Assembly: GCF_000241325.1 (NCBI RefSeq)
Contig: NZ_BAEI01000057.1
Span: 62,001-126,000, forward strand
Direction: 5' to 3'
Source: Gordonia polyisoprenivorans NBRC 16320 = JCM 10675
GTDB taxonomy: Bacteria > Actinomycetota > Actinomycetes > Mycobacteriales > Mycobacteriaceae
DNA: 64,000 bases
Every line of letters starts with the position of its first letter. Within the stretch, counting starts at the first letter, position 1. Under the pieces are notes generated by a model. It searched no databases, was not told the origin of the DNA, and saw only the letters and a program-made list of their open reading frames with translations. Positions 36,260 through 58,801 of the stretch are shown in pieces. The position numbers and the translations under genes were made by a program.

Positions 36260-37621
36260 ATGCGGCACCTCGCCCCAGGACAGAACACCGCGCTGCCATC
36301 GGCGACAGTGACGGTGTCGGTGCGTTCGGTGACGCCGGTGAACACCTCGGCGGTGTTGCTGACGTCGGCTCATCGGGTTCGGTCCGATGCCGACTTCGTC
36401 TTCTACAACCAACCGACCGGCCCCGGGATCTCCTACCGCGCCGACGGTGGTGCCGACGTGCTCGACATCGACACCACACGACTACCCGCCGATATCGTCA
36501 CCGTGGCCATCGCGGCCAGCCTCGACGGAACCGGCCCCGTCTCGTTCGCGACCGCGGGACGCCTGGAGGTGACCATCGCACCCGCCGGCGCCGGGGCAAC
36601 CGCCGAGGAGACGATCGCCTTCTCGCCGGATGGTCTCACCAGCGAGGCGGCGGTGGTCTGTGTCGAGATCTATCGACGCGGTGATGCCTGGAAGGTACGC
36701 GCCGTCGGGCAGGGATATGACGCCGGATTGGCGGGTCTGGCAACCGCTTTCGGCATCGATGTCGAGGACGACGTACCCGTGCCCGAGTCGCCTCCGGTGC
36801 GCGATCCCCAACCGTGGCCACCCGAGGCGCCGGCCCACCCCACCGCCAGTCCGTCTCCGCCCCGACCGCAGCCCGAGGGAGCACCCATGCACAGCGATCT
36901 GTTCAACCCCGATCATTCCGAGGTCTCCGGACAGGGCATCCAGAAGCAGGGCAGCAAGATGTGTCGCATCGGCCTGTCGGGTGAGGTGATGGCGCGGGCC
37001 GGGTCGATGGTCGCCTACCAAGGCGATCTGAGCTTCGAGGCTCTCGGCTCCGGCGGCATCGGACGCATGGTGCGACAGGCACTCTCGGGCGAAGGCGTGC
37101 CGCTGATGAAGGTGAGCGGCCGCGGCGATCTGTTCCTGGCCAACGCCGCCGCCGACGTCCACCTCATCGACCTCGACGGAACCGACGGCCTGACCATCAA
37201 CGGCGCCAACGTGCTCGCCTTCGACTCCACGCTGCACTACGACATCGCGCGCGTGCAGGGGGCCGGCGCGCTCGGCAACGCCGGAATGTTCAACTGTGTC
37301 TTCACCGGTCGCGGGCGCATCGCGATCACCACCGACGGCACGCCGGTGGTTCTCACCGTCGACGCGGCCACCTACGCCGACCCCAACGCCGCGGTCGCAT
37401 GGTCGTCGAGCCTGCGCACGTCGATCAAGTCCAACGATTCGTTCAACCTCGGAACCCTGATGGGGCGCAGCACCGGCGAACGACTCACCTTGGCGTTCGC
37501 CGGGCAGGGCTTTGTGGTGGTTCAGCCCTCGGAGTTGCCGCCGGGCGGATTCGTCGGCGGCACCGGCGACGGCGGACAAGCGGGCGTCGGTGGCATGCTC
37601 GGCGGGTTCCTCGGGCGCTGA
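36260..37621 (+). CDS. TerD-AIM24 fusion protein
   Basis: 453 aa, start ATG 36260 at MRHLAPGQNTALP. Residues 1-165 form a TerD-type calcium-binding beta sandwich (ATVTVSV, DADFVFYNQPTGPGISY, TVAIAASLDG). Residues 180-215 are a Pro-rich linker. Residues 220-450 are an AIM24 domain (SKMCRIGLSGEVMARAGSMV, FLANAAADVHLIDLDG, Gly-rich tail). TerD proteins belong to tellurite/stress and phage-related chemical response systems; AIM24 domains co-occur with them. Probably a membrane-associated stress complex scaffold; the ligand is unknown. Confidence 0.85.
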   Translation: MRHLAPGQNTALPSATVTVSVRSVTPVNTSAVLLTSAHRVRSDADFVFYNQPTGPGISYRADGGADVLDIDTTRLPADIVTVAIAASLDGTGPVSFATAGRLEVTIAPAGAGATAEETIAFSPDGLTSEAAVVCVEIYRRGDAWKVRAVGQGYDAGLAGLATAFGIDVEDDVPVPESPPVRDPQPWPPEAPAHPTASPSPPRPQPEGAPMHSDLFNPDHSEVSGQGIQKQGSKMCRIGLSGEVMARAGSMVAYQGDLSFEALGSGGIGRMVRQALSGEGVPLMKVSGRGDLFLANAAADVHLIDLDGTDGLTINGANVLAFDSTLHYDIARVQGAGALGNAGMFNCVFTGRGRIAITTDGTPVVLTVDAATYADPNAAVAWSSSLRTSIKSNDSFNLGTLMGRSTGERLTLAFAGQGFVVVQPSELPPGGFVGGTGDGGQAGVGGMLGGFLGR

Positions 37622-37822
37622 ACGCTTTTCGGCCCTTCATCGCCGACGAGTCACACGGCATCCGTGATAGCTGCTTTCAGGTAGCAAAGAGCGGACACCT
37701 TCGGGATCGGAGTACACACGTACTCTTACTGCGTGGTAACTTACGTTCTCGTCACAACGTGACGCACGACACTCGGCAGCGCCGCCACAGGGGGCGGTCA
37801 CTTGTGGGAAGGGGAAATCGCA

Positions 37823-38917
37823 GTGCCGCATCATCGATTTTCACGACGGGCGTGGACCCGCAGAATAGCCACCACCGTGGTCGCGGTGGCCACCGGCGTG
37901 GGGGTGGCGCTGTCACTCGCGGGCCCGGCCGCCGCAGCCGACCAGCAACAGCAGCTCGCCGACTTCATCGCGGCGGGAGCCAAGAAACCTGTTGTCGCAG
38001 AGACGATTCTGGCGGGACGCAGCTCGTGGTTCACCCCGACCGGCAACGGTCCGCGCCAGGAGGGCTTCCTGCCGGCCTTCGGGTACGGGCTGACCAATCC
38101 CAACATCGCGCCGCCCGGGGCCAACGATTGGTCATGTAAACCGAAACAGGGTCAGGACCCGGTCGTCCTCGTCCACGGCACGTGGGAGAACGCGTACAAC
38201 AACTGGGCGATGCTGTCGCCGGCCCTGAAGTCCGCGGGCTACTGCGTCTACGCGCTGAACTACGGCATCCTGCCGACCCTGCAAGGCGGCGGGTTGGGCG
38301 CACTGCTTCCCGGTGCCTTCGGCACGGGTGACATCGCGCAATCCGGCACGCAGCTCGGCGATTTCGTCACCAAGGTGCTGTCGACCACCGGTGCCTCGAA
38401 GGTGAACATGGTCGGCCATTCCCAGGGCGGCATCGCCGCGCGTCAGTACATCCGCTACGACGGCGGCGCCTCCAAGGTCGCCAACCTCGTCACCTTGGGC
38501 GCCACCAACAACGGCACCTCACTCGACGGAATCGGCACCCTGGGGCGCACCATCAACAACCTCGGCATCGACGTGCTCGGTCCGATCGCACTGGGCGTCG
38601 GCGCATCGGGCATCCAGCAGGTCTACGACTCCCCCTTCATCAAGAATCTCAACAAGGGCGGCGTGTACGCCGTCGGCGATGTGAAGTACACGATCATCGG
38701 CAGCCGGTACGACGAGATCACCACGCCGTACCAGTCGACCTTCTTCCCCGCGGGCACCAAGAACACGCGAAATATCGTGCTGCAGAACGGGTGCGAACAG
38801 GACACCTCGGACCATCTGTCGTTGAGCTATTCACCGCGCGCGGTGTCGATTGTCCTCAACGCCTTCGATCCGGCGGTTCCGATCGTGTGCGCGCCCAACG
38901 CCTGGCTCCTCGGCTGA
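37823..38917 (+). CDS. secreted triacylglycerol lipase/esterase
   Basis: 364 aa, GTG start at 37823 with GGAAGGGG upstream; a TTG at 37802 is also in frame. N-terminal signal peptide: Arg-rich start (RRAWTRR), hydrophobic stretch, AxA cleavage near GPAAAA (about residue 37). The alpha/beta hydrolase core has the oxyanion motif VLVHGTW, nucleophile elbow GHSQGG (about residue 195) and VTLGATNNGT. It resembles actinobacterial lipases of the class 2 (EstA/LipA) type. Four cysteines may form disulfides. Likely extracellular or cell-wall lipid hydrolysis. Confidence 0.85.
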   Translation: MPHHRFSRRAWTRRIATTVVAVATGVGVALSLAGPAAAADQQQQLADFIAAGAKKPVVAETILAGRSSWFTPTGNGPRQEGFLPAFGYGLTNPNIAPPGANDWSCKPKQGQDPVVLVHGTWENAYNNWAMLSPALKSAGYCVYALNYGILPTLQGGGLGALLPGAFGTGDIAQSGTQLGDFVTKVLSTTGASKVNMVGHSQGGIAARQYIRYDGGASKVANLVTLGATNNGTSLDGIGTLGRTINNLGIDVLGPIALGVGASGIQQVYDSPFIKNLNKGGVYAVGDVKYTIIGSRYDEITTPYQSTFFPAGTKNTRNIVLQNGCEQDTSDHLSLSYSPRAVSIVLNAFDPAVPIVCAPNAWLLG

Positions 38918-38945
38918 CGGCGAGACTCCACTTTCCGGCGAGGTG

Positions 38946-38974
38946 ATGCCGCTCCCCCACGGCGGGAGCGGCAT
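38946..38974 (+). terminator. hairpin between the lipase gene and convergent aspA
   Basis: ATGCCGCTCCC (38946-38956) pairs perfectly with GGGAGCGGCAT (38964-38974), 11 bp with a 7-nt loop, 28 bp after the lipase stop. It can serve both convergent genes. Confidence 0.65.
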
Positions 38975-39025
38975 TGCCGTCTGCTCACCACAACCCCGAG
39001 ACATCCGGGTTCTCGTCGCCGGTCA

Positions 39026-40456
39026 TCAGCGGGGGCTGTCGCCCTCGGCGGTCACCGGACGCAGATTGGCCAGATGCGAAGGGCTGAGCAGTCGTTCGAG
39101 CTCGCCGCGCTCGAGGAGGCCCGCCTCGAGAACCAACTCGAGGACGGTACGCCCACTACGCAACGCCTCCTGGGCGATTGCGGTCGAGGCGACGTAACCC
39201 AGCGACGGGCTCAGCGCCGTGACCAGACCGATCGAGTTCTCGACCCGATGCCGCAGCGTCTCCTCGTTGGCGGTGATGCCGTCGACGCACCTGGCGGCGA
39301 GTGTCCGGCATGCCGCGCTCAGGTGGGTCATCCCGTCCGACAGGCAGGTCACGATGATCGGCTCGAAGGCGTTGAGCTGCAACTGGCCCGATTCGGCGGC
39401 CATGGTGATGGTGACGTCGTTGCCGATCACCTCATAGGCGACCTGCGAGACCACCTCGGGTATCACCGGGTTCACCTTGCCGGGCATGATCGACGATCCC
39501 GCCTGGACCGGCGGCAGGTTGATCTCACCGAGTCCGGCCCGCGGCCCCGACGACAGCAAGCGCAGATCGTTGCAGATCTTCGACAGCTTCACCGCGACGC
39601 GTTTGAGAACCCCCGACAGGTGCACGAACTGACCCACATCCTGCGTGGCCTCGACGAGGTCGTGCGCACTCACCAGGTCAAGGCCGGTCTTGTCGCGGAG
39701 ATGGCCGACGGCCTTGTCCGCGTAGCCGACAGGGGCATTGAGACCCGTGCCGATCGCGGTGGCACCGAGATTGATCTCGTGCACCAGGGTCGCCGCCTCA
39801 CGCAGACGTTGACGATCCTCGTCGATCATCACCGCGAACGCCCCGAACTCCTGACCGAGGGTCATCGGCACCGCATCCTGCAACTGGGTGCGTCCCATCT
39901 TGACGACCGAGGAGAACTCCGCGGCCTTGCGCGCAAAAGCCTGCTGCAGCACCGACATCGCCTCGTCGAGTTCACCGACTGCCCGGATGGTCGCCACGTT
40001 GACCGCGGTCGGGTAGACGTCGTTGGTGGATTGCCCGGCGTTGACGTGCTCGTTGGGGTGCAGGTGCCGGTACTCACCGCGACCGTGTCCGAGGATCTCC
40101 AACGCCCGGTTCGCGATGACCTCGTTGGCGTTCATGTTGGTCGAGGTACCCGCGCCGCCCTGAATGACGTCGACGACGAACTGATCATGAAAGCCGCCGT
40201 CGAGGATCTCGTCGCAGGCCGCGCAGATCGCACTCGCCCGCTCCTCGTCGAGGATGCCGAGATCGGCATTCGCGCGTGCCGCCGACCATTTCACCGCGGC
40301 GAGCGCACGGACGAGATGGGCGTTGGAGCCTATCGTTCGTCCGGTGACGAGGAAGTTCTCCACCGCCCGGAGGGTATGGATACCCCAGTACGCCTCGGCG
40401 GGCACCTCGCGCCGACCGAGAAGATCGGTCTCGGCTCGCTTCTGGGCCATCGTCAC
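39026..40456 (-). CDS. aspA: aspartate ammonia-lyase
   Basis: 476 aa. Deaminates aspartate to fumarate. The aspartase/fumarase signature GSSIMPGKVNP contains the catalytic Ser on the flexible loop, and TSTNMNANEVIANRALE and NAGQSTNDVYPTAVN are the other two conserved regions. Length matches AspA (about 470). A fumarase C cannot be fully excluded, but the LLGRREVPAEAYWGIHTLRA start is aspartase-like. ATG 40456 or 40450. Divergent from a GntR/FadR-type regulator with a dyad operator between. Confidence 0.9.
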   Translation of the reverse strand: MTMAQKRAETDLLGRREVPAEAYWGIHTLRAVENFLVTGRTIGSNAHLVRALAAVKWSAARANADLGILDEERASAICAACDEILDGGFHDQFVVDVIQGGAGTSTNMNANEVIANRALEILGHGRGEYRHLHPNEHVNAGQSTNDVYPTAVNVATIRAVGELDEAMSVLQQAFARKAAEFSSVVKMGRTQLQDAVPMTLGQEFGAFAVMIDEDRQRLREAATLVHEINLGATAIGTGLNAPVGYADKAVGHLRDKTGLDLVSAHDLVEATQDVGQFVHLSGVLKRVAVKLSKICNDLRLLSSGPRAGLGEINLPPVQAGSSIMPGKVNPVIPEVVSQVAYEVIGNDVTITMAAESGQLQLNAFEPIIVTCLSDGMTHLSAACRTLAARCVDGITANEETLRHRVENSIGLVTALSPSLGYVASTAIAQEALRSGRTVLELVLEAGLLERGELERLLSPSHLANLRPVTAEGDSPR

Positions 40457-40480
40457 GTCTCACCTATCCTGCTGTCGGGC

Positions 40481-40505
40481 TGTCTGACAGCTCTAGTGTC
40501 ATACA
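40481..40505. promoter_or_regulatory. dyad operator between aspA and the GntR regulator
   Basis: TGTCTGACA (40481-40489) and TGTCATACA (40497-40505) are inverted copies with one mismatch around a 7-bp centre. The site lies 25 bp upstream of the aspA start and 67 bp upstream of the regulator start. It is a good candidate for the FadR-type regulator's own operator. Confidence 0.5.
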
Positions 40506-40571
40506 TAGCTGAGCTATCGTCAACACGTACGACCACTACACACACCGGATCGAAGACGGAGGACCATCCCG

Positions 40572-41261
40572 ATGACCAGCAGTTGGGCCGACCGCCGACC
40601 CGTCGCGACTCGGGTCAGCGCGGCCGAAGCGGTGTTCACCGACCTGCGCCAGGCCATCGAGAGTGGCGACCTCCCCGTCGGTGAGCGCCTCCCGTCCGAG
40701 GCCGCGCTCGGCGAGCGCTACGCGGTGAGTCGATCGGTCGTCCGGGAGGCATTGCGCTCGTGCACTGCACTCGGACTCACCGAAACCCGCACCGGCCGAG
40801 GAACATTCGTGGTCAGCAGCACGGCGTCCCACGACCTGAAGGTCGGCGAGTACACCGCGCGGGAGCTCATGGAGGCGCGGCCGCACATCGAGATCCCGGC
40901 CGCCGGGTGGGCCGCCGAGCGGCGCTCCACCGAGGACCTGCGTCAACTCACCGAATTGACGCAGGCCATGGCGGCCGAGTCGAATCAGACCGACTGGGTC
41001 GCCCTCGACGGACAGTTCCACCTGGCGGTCACACGAGCGAGCGGCAACCGGGTGTTCCAGAACGCGCTCGTCAACATCCGCAATTCACTGACTGCCCAGT
41101 CGGCCACACTCAATCTGGCGACCGGACGCATGCGCCGATCGAACGAGGAACACGAGCGCATCGTCGAGGCCATCAGCTCCGGCGACCGGCAGGCCGCCGA
41201 GCGGGCCATGGCCGATCATCTCGACGCCGTGCAGGTGGCGGTGCGCTCGCTCACCCACTGA
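40572..41261 (+). CDS. GntR family regulator, FadR subfamily
   Basis: 229 aa. N-terminal winged helix, residues 17-80 (AVFTDLRQAIESGDLPVGER, LPSEAALGERYAVSRSVVREAL). C-terminal FCD domain with metal/ligand residues in MEARPHIEIPAA, FHLAVTRASGN and MADHLDAV. It probably senses a dicarboxylate or amino acid (aspartate or fumarate) and controls divergent aspA. The ATG at 40572 follows GACGGAGGA about 8 nt upstream. Confidence 0.88.
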   Translation: MTSSWADRRPVATRVSAAEAVFTDLRQAIESGDLPVGERLPSEAALGERYAVSRSVVREALRSCTALGLTETRTGRGTFVVSSTASHDLKVGEYTARELMEARPHIEIPAAGWAAERRSTEDLRQLTELTQAMAAESNQTDWVALDGQFHLAVTRASGNRVFQNALVNIRNSLTAQSATLNLATGRMRRSNEEHERIVEAISSGDRQAAERAMADHLDAVQVAVRSLTH

Positions 41262-41291
41262 ACCAACCAGAGTTCTTCTGCCGCAGCAGGT

Positions 41292-41711
41292 TCAGAACTT
41301 GTTGCAGGTGCGCAGGGCCTTCGCCATGGCGTCACGGGTCATCGTGTGCTGCTGCGCGCCGATGCCGTGATCACGCAGAAACGCCATCACCGTCGAGCGG
41401 ACCGGGTGCGCGTGACGATTCTTCTCCCGCAGCGCTTTCCGCTGCGCAGGCGACAGCACGATCATCTCCTCGAAGTGTCGCTTGGCCCGCGGATGCGAGT
41501 TGATCTGCTGCCACAGCGCCGGATCCTCGACGGCGAGCGCCCGTTCGACCTGCATCACCGAACATGTCGTTCCGAAGGCCTTCGGCGGCGACGGGGGTGT
41601 CGGTGCGGCTCCGGCGATACCGGCTCCGCCTGCCCCGACCACTCCCGCAATACCGATCCCCGCAACCGCCACCGCCACTCGACGACGCGTCGTTGCCAAC
41701 CCCATCGACAT
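41292..41711 (-). CDS. secreted hemophore-like heme-binding protein
   Basis: 139 aa, start ATG 41711. N-terminal signal peptide: TTRRR, then a Val/Ala/Gly-rich stretch to the AGAAP cleavage site near residue 36. The mature domain has two cysteines (TTCSVMQVERAL and LRTCNKF) able to close a helical bundle, as in the mycobacterial Rv0203-type hemophore family. Helix IVLSPAQRKALREKNRHAHP is basic. Binds heme or acts in heme uptake by family analogy only. Not the frame's first ATG: upstream codons are unlike a signal peptide. Confidence 0.75.
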   Translation of the reverse strand: MSMGLATTRRRVAVAVAGIGIAGVVGAGGAGIAGAAPTPPSPPKAFGTTCSVMQVERALAVEDPALWQQINSHPRAKRHFEEMIVLSPAQRKALREKNRHAHPVRSTVMAFLRDHGIGAQQHTMTRDAMAKALRTCNKF

Positions 41712-41875
41712 TCTCCAGCCCCTTCCTCGGCACCGTGCCGACCAATAACAGCCGAAGCACACCCAATCGCGAAAACCTTTGCCGAAGCTGAGGACAAGCC
41801 GTGAGAACACCCCAGTAAGTCTGGGTGCAAGTGACGGTCAAGAGCAGGTCAACGATGTTTGCGACGTTCGTCCGA

Positions 41876-42688
41876 TCAGGTGAAGATCGCGACGGTCTGG
41901 GTGCCGGTCATCACCAGTTGCCCGTCGGCGTCCCAGGCTTCCATCGTCTGGTAGGAGTAACCGCCGCGCGACACCGCACTCGTCGACCGCAGCAAGAACC
42001 AGCCGGTGGGGTCGACGGCCTCGTCGGCGCAGATGTCGATCGACCACATCACGGTACTGATGGGCGCCCAGTCGGAGAATGCCGTCATCGCCGCAGGCGG
42101 CAGGCTGTCACCGAGCGCGACGAGGGCCACGGCCGGATCGACACCCTGCGCATCACGGTGACGCATCCACCAAAGTACCTCAGGCTCCACGGCTTTCGTC
42201 ACCGGTATCGCACCGCCGGCAATGCGTCGCTCGAATTGATCGGTGAAGCTCGGCTGCGCCCCGGGCCGTCCGCCGACGCTCGGGCAGCCCTGCGGGCCGG
42301 CGACGTCGGGGCGAGGGATCAGGGTGTGCTCGACGGAACTGTCACGCGCTCCGGCGAAGATCAGGGTCGATTGTGCCGCAACGGAGTCGCCGCTGCGCGT
42401 TTCCACGGCCACGCTTGTCACCGATCGGCCTTCGCGGAGTCGTCGTGCCCGCACGGTCATCGTCTCGGTGGCCGGTGCGGTGAACGCGAACTGCGCGGCC
42501 CGCAGGGCAGGTAACGGCGCGCCGTCGGTCTGTTGGGCGGCCACGACCGCGAGTGCTGCGGTCAAGCCGCCGTACGCGGTGCGGCCCTGGGTCCAGCCGG
42601 CCGGGATCGCGAACTCCTGTGCCGGGTCGAACGCGCGAAGCACCTCGGACAGAGACGTGCTGCGGGACTCGTTGTCGGTGACCGTCAT
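41876..42688 (-). CDS. acyl-CoA thioesterase, double hotdog fold
   Basis: 270 aa. Two hotdog halves: residues 20-115 (FAIPAGWTQGRTAYGGLTAA, with the Asn/Gly-type loop) and 150-270 (SDWAPISTVMWSIDICAD, WFLLRSTSAVSRGGYSYQTM). The pattern fits the TesB-like/thioesterase-family proteins of Mycobacteriales that hydrolyse acyl-CoA. ATG 42688 starts MTVTDNESRS. It is followed downstream by the hemophore-like gene on the same strand, about 165 bp away. Confidence 0.82.
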   Translation of the reverse strand: MTVTDNESRSTSLSEVLRAFDPAQEFAIPAGWTQGRTAYGGLTAALAVVAAQQTDGAPLPALRAAQFAFTAPATETMTVRARRLREGRSVTSVAVETRSGDSVAAQSTLIFAGARDSSVEHTLIPRPDVAGPQGCPSVGGRPGAQPSFTDQFERRIAGGAIPVTKAVEPEVLWWMRHRDAQGVDPAVALVALGDSLPPAAMTAFSDWAPISTVMWSIDICADEAVDPTGWFLLRSTSAVSRGGYSYQTMEAWDADGQLVMTGTQTVAIFT

Positions 42689-42890
42689 GCGGTCATTCTA
42701 TGCAGGAGTGCATAGTGAGGTTGAGTGGGGTTCGATGTGGCCGAGGGGCGCCCCGTGCGGTGCGGGGCGGAACGAAACCAGCATCGGTGCAAGAGGTCTC
42801 GAGGTTCGGCGCTGGCGCGCCTCACACCTCGACCACCGATCAAAGGGGCGCCGTCGGCGAGAGGGAGAGCGCTGCCGGCGAGAGCACGAC

Positions 42891-42921
42891 GACCCCGCCT
42901 CCCGGTGCGGGAGACGGGGTC
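42891..42921 (-). terminator. hairpin after rpsN
   Basis: GACCCCG-C-CTCCCG (42891-42904) pairs with CGGGAG-A-CGGGGTC (42908-42921): 13 pairs, one mismatch, a 3-nt loop. It lies about 42 bp after the rpsN stop on the minus strand. No U-tract. Confidence 0.6.
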
Positions 42922-42962
42922 GCTGTGAGGTGTTGTGCGCCGGTGATGTCACCGGCGGGAAG

Positions 42963-43148
42963 TCACCAGCTCGACTTCTGCACGCCCGGCAGCTCGCCGG
43001 CGTGTGCCATCTCGCGCAGGCACACGCGGCACAGGCCGAACTTGCGGTACACCGAGTGCGGGCGACCGCACTTGTTGCAGCGGGTGTAGGCGCGCACGGC
43101 GAACTTGGGCTTCTTGTTGGCCTTGTTGATCAGAGCCTTCTTGGCCAT
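42963..43148 (-). CDS. rpsN: 30S ribosomal protein S14, zinc type
   Basis: 61 aa. Start [20 protein letters not shown]; zinc ligands CNKC and CRVC (about residues 24-27 and 40-43) make this the C+ short form (type Z). 1 bp after the rplE stop. In most relatives rpsH follows directly; here rpsH is 18 kb away. Confidence 0.97.
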   Translation of the reverse strand: MAKKALINKANKKPKFAVRAYTRCNKCGRPHSVYRKFGLCRVCLREMAHAGELPGVQKSSW

Positions 43149-43149
43149 C

Positions 43150-43728
43150 TCAGTTGTCCTTCGCGTTGTTGTCCTTGAACGGGAAGCCCAGCGCGCGAAG
43201 CAGCGCGCGGCCTTCGTCGTCCGTGGTGGCCGAGGTGACGACGGTGATGTCCATACCGCGCGGCCGGTCGATGTTGTCGATGTTGATCTCGTGGAACATC
43301 GACTGCTCGTTGAGACCGAAGGTGTAGTTGCCGTTGCCGTCGAACTGACGGTCACTCAAACCGCGGAAGTCGCGGATACGGGGCAGCGCGATCGACACGA
43401 GACGGTCGAGGAACTCCCACATCCGGTCGCCGCGCAGGGTCACGCGGGCCCCGATCGGCATGCCCTCGCGCAGCTTGAACTGTGCGATGGACTTGCGGGC
43501 GCGACGGATCTCCGGCTTCTGACCGGTGATCAGCGCGAGGTCGGCGACCGCACCGTTGATGAGCTTGGCGTCACGGGCGGCGTCGCCGACACCCATGTTC
43601 ACCACGACCTTGACCACGCCGGGGATCTGCATGACGTTGGCGTAGTCGAATTCTTTGTTCAGCGCGTCCTTGATCTCGGCACGGTAGCGCTGCTTCAGCC
43701 GCGGCTGGACCTTTTCAGTGGTGGTCAT
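43150..43728 (-). CDS. rplE: 50S ribosomal protein L5
   Basis: 192 aa. [28 protein letters not shown] start and [20 protein letters not shown] are L5 signatures; binds 5S rRNA in the central protuberance. 1 bp after the rplX stop. Confidence 0.98.
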   Translation of the reverse strand: MTTTEKVQPRLKQRYRAEIKDALNKEFDYANVMQIPGVVKVVVNMGVGDAARDAKLINGAVADLALITGQKPEIRRARKSIAQFKLREGMPIGARVTLRGDRMWEFLDRLVSIALPRIRDFRGLSDRQFDGNGNYTFGLNEQSMFHEINIDNIDRPRGMDITVVTSATTDDEGRALLRALGFPFKDNNAKDN

Positions 43729-43729
43729 C

Positions 43730-44047
43730 TCAGATGTCCTTCCCGGTCTTGCGCGAGATCCGGACCTTCTTGCCGGTCTCCTCGTCGACGCGATAGCCGA
43801 CGCGGGTCGGGTTGCCGTCGGAATCCACGACCATCACGTTCGACACGTGGATCGGGGCTTCCTGCGTGACGATGCCGCCCGAGGCAGCACCACGCTCGTT
43901 GGCCGAGGCGGCGGTGTGCTTCTTGATGCGGTTCACGCCCTCGACGAGGACACGCTCGCGCTGCGGGTAGGCCTCGATGACCTTGCCCTTGGCGCCCTTG
44001 TCCTTGCCCGAGATGACGATCACGGTGTCACCCTTGTGCACCTTCAT
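43730..44047 (-). CDS. rplX: 50S ribosomal protein L24
   Basis: 105 aa. KOW motif [20 protein letters not shown] at the N-terminus and [10 protein letters not shown] identify L24, an assembly initiator of the 50S. 1 bp after the rplN stop. Confidence 0.98.
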   Translation of the reverse strand: MKVHKGDTVIVISGKDKGAKGKVIEAYPQRERVLVEGVNRIKKHTAASANERGAASGGIVTQEAPIHVSNVMVVDSDGNPTRVGYRVDEETGKKVRISRKTGKDI

Positions 44048-44048
44048 G

Positions 44049-44417
44049 TCAGATCACCTCCGGTGCCAGCGACACGATCTTCATGAACTTCTTCTCACGC
44101 AGCTCGCGGCCGACCGGGCCGAAGATGCGGGTACCGCGGGGGTCGCTCTCACCCTTGAGGATGACGGCGGCGTTCTCGTCGAAACGGATGTAGCTTCCGT
44201 CCGGACGGCGGCGCTCCTTGGTGGTGCGCACGATGACCGCCTTGACGACCTCGCCCTTCTTGATGTTGCCACCGGGGATGGCGTCCTTGACAGTGGCGAC
44301 GATGGTGTCACCGATGCCGGCGTAGCGCCGCGACGAGCCGCCCAGCACGCGGATGCACAAGATTTCCTTGGCTCCCGTGTTATCGGCGACCCGCAGGCGA
44401 GACTCCTGCTGAATCAT
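44049..44417 (-). CDS. rplN: 50S ribosomal protein L14
   Basis: 122 aa. [20 protein letters not shown] and [20 protein letters not shown] are diagnostic of L14. First gene of this block; rpsQ, which usually precedes it, is not upstream in this window. A ~210-nt leader and a good promoter precede it. Confidence 0.98.
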   Translation of the reverse strand: MIQQESRLRVADNTGAKEILCIRVLGGSSRRYAGIGDTIVATVKDAIPGGNIKKGEVVKAVIVRTTKERRRPDGSYIRFDENAAVILKGESDPRGTRIFGPVGRELREKKFMKIVSLAPEVI

Positions 44418-44623
44418 TCGATTCTCTCCTTGACCTGGATGTCGTCGACACGCCGAATCCACTGGGGCGGATCTGGCGTATCTGTGCGCCGGATTTCCGA
44501 CCCGACGCACACGGCCTGTTGCCATCGGACACACGCCTGCCTGGGCTTTTCCGCTGTAAGCGGGCCTTCCCAGTGGGTTCACGAGCCGATTCGCGGCGCT
44601 CACGCACCGCAGGCAACCCGTCC

Positions 44624-44653
44624 AGTGTAGGTGAAACCGCAGGTGGGAACCAA
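44624..44653 (-). promoter_or_regulatory. rplN operon promoter
   Basis: Minus-strand -35 TTGGTT (44648-44653), 18-bp spacer, -10 TACACT (44624-44629), then GGACGGGTTGCCT. Very similar to the rpsH promoter: same -10, similar -35 and shared initial transcribed sequence GGTTGCCTG. Confidence 0.7.
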
Positions 44654-44723
44654 ATCCGCATCGCCGCCCCTACCGCGGAGCGCGAGTCGGGGGTTTCGTC
44701 GGCCGTGCGAGGGGGGAATGCCT

Positions 44724-44775
44724 GGCGCGGGCGCGTCAGGGGCGCGGGCGCGTCGGGGGCGCGGGGGTCGTCAGG
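44724..44775 (+). repeat. three 17-18 bp tandem repeats upstream of the NRPS
   Basis: GGCGCGGGCGCGTCAGG (44724-44740), GGCGCGGGCGCGTCGGG (44741-44757) and GGCGCGGGGGTCGTCAGG (44758-44775) run head to tail about 120 bp upstream of the NRPS start. Copy number could vary between strains and affect expression; no binding protein is suggested by the sequence. Confidence 0.6.
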
Positions 44776-44897
44776 AGTGACGGGGAACACACGTTTTCTC
44801 GCAATCCGAACCCATCTGGGCCCATCTGCCGTCCGAAGACCCTGCTGAGCCACACCCGGCACCGCACCGAGTCCGGTCCACGCCAAGGAGGCACCTC

Positions 44898-58739
<13,842 letters not shown>

Positions 58740-58801
58740 CGCGGGCGTCACCCGGTATCGATCGAGAGTCCACACGAATCACACGAGATGGGAGCATCAC
58801 G

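Larger units (their letters stand above)
44418..44897. other. divergent region between rplN and the NRPS
   Basis: 480 bp without a gene. It holds the rplN leader and promoter (minus), a three-copy tandem repeat (44724-44775) and, on the plus strand, a strong AAGGAGG (44885-44891) in front of the NRPS ATG. I found no IdeR-like iron box (TTAGGTTAGSCTAACCTAA type) upstream of the NRPS. Confidence 0.6.

Noticed and set aside
44418-44897. Iron-box (IdeR) control of the NRPS
   Set aside because: No sequence resembling the 19-bp IdeR consensus was seen, so a siderophore role cannot be argued from regulation.
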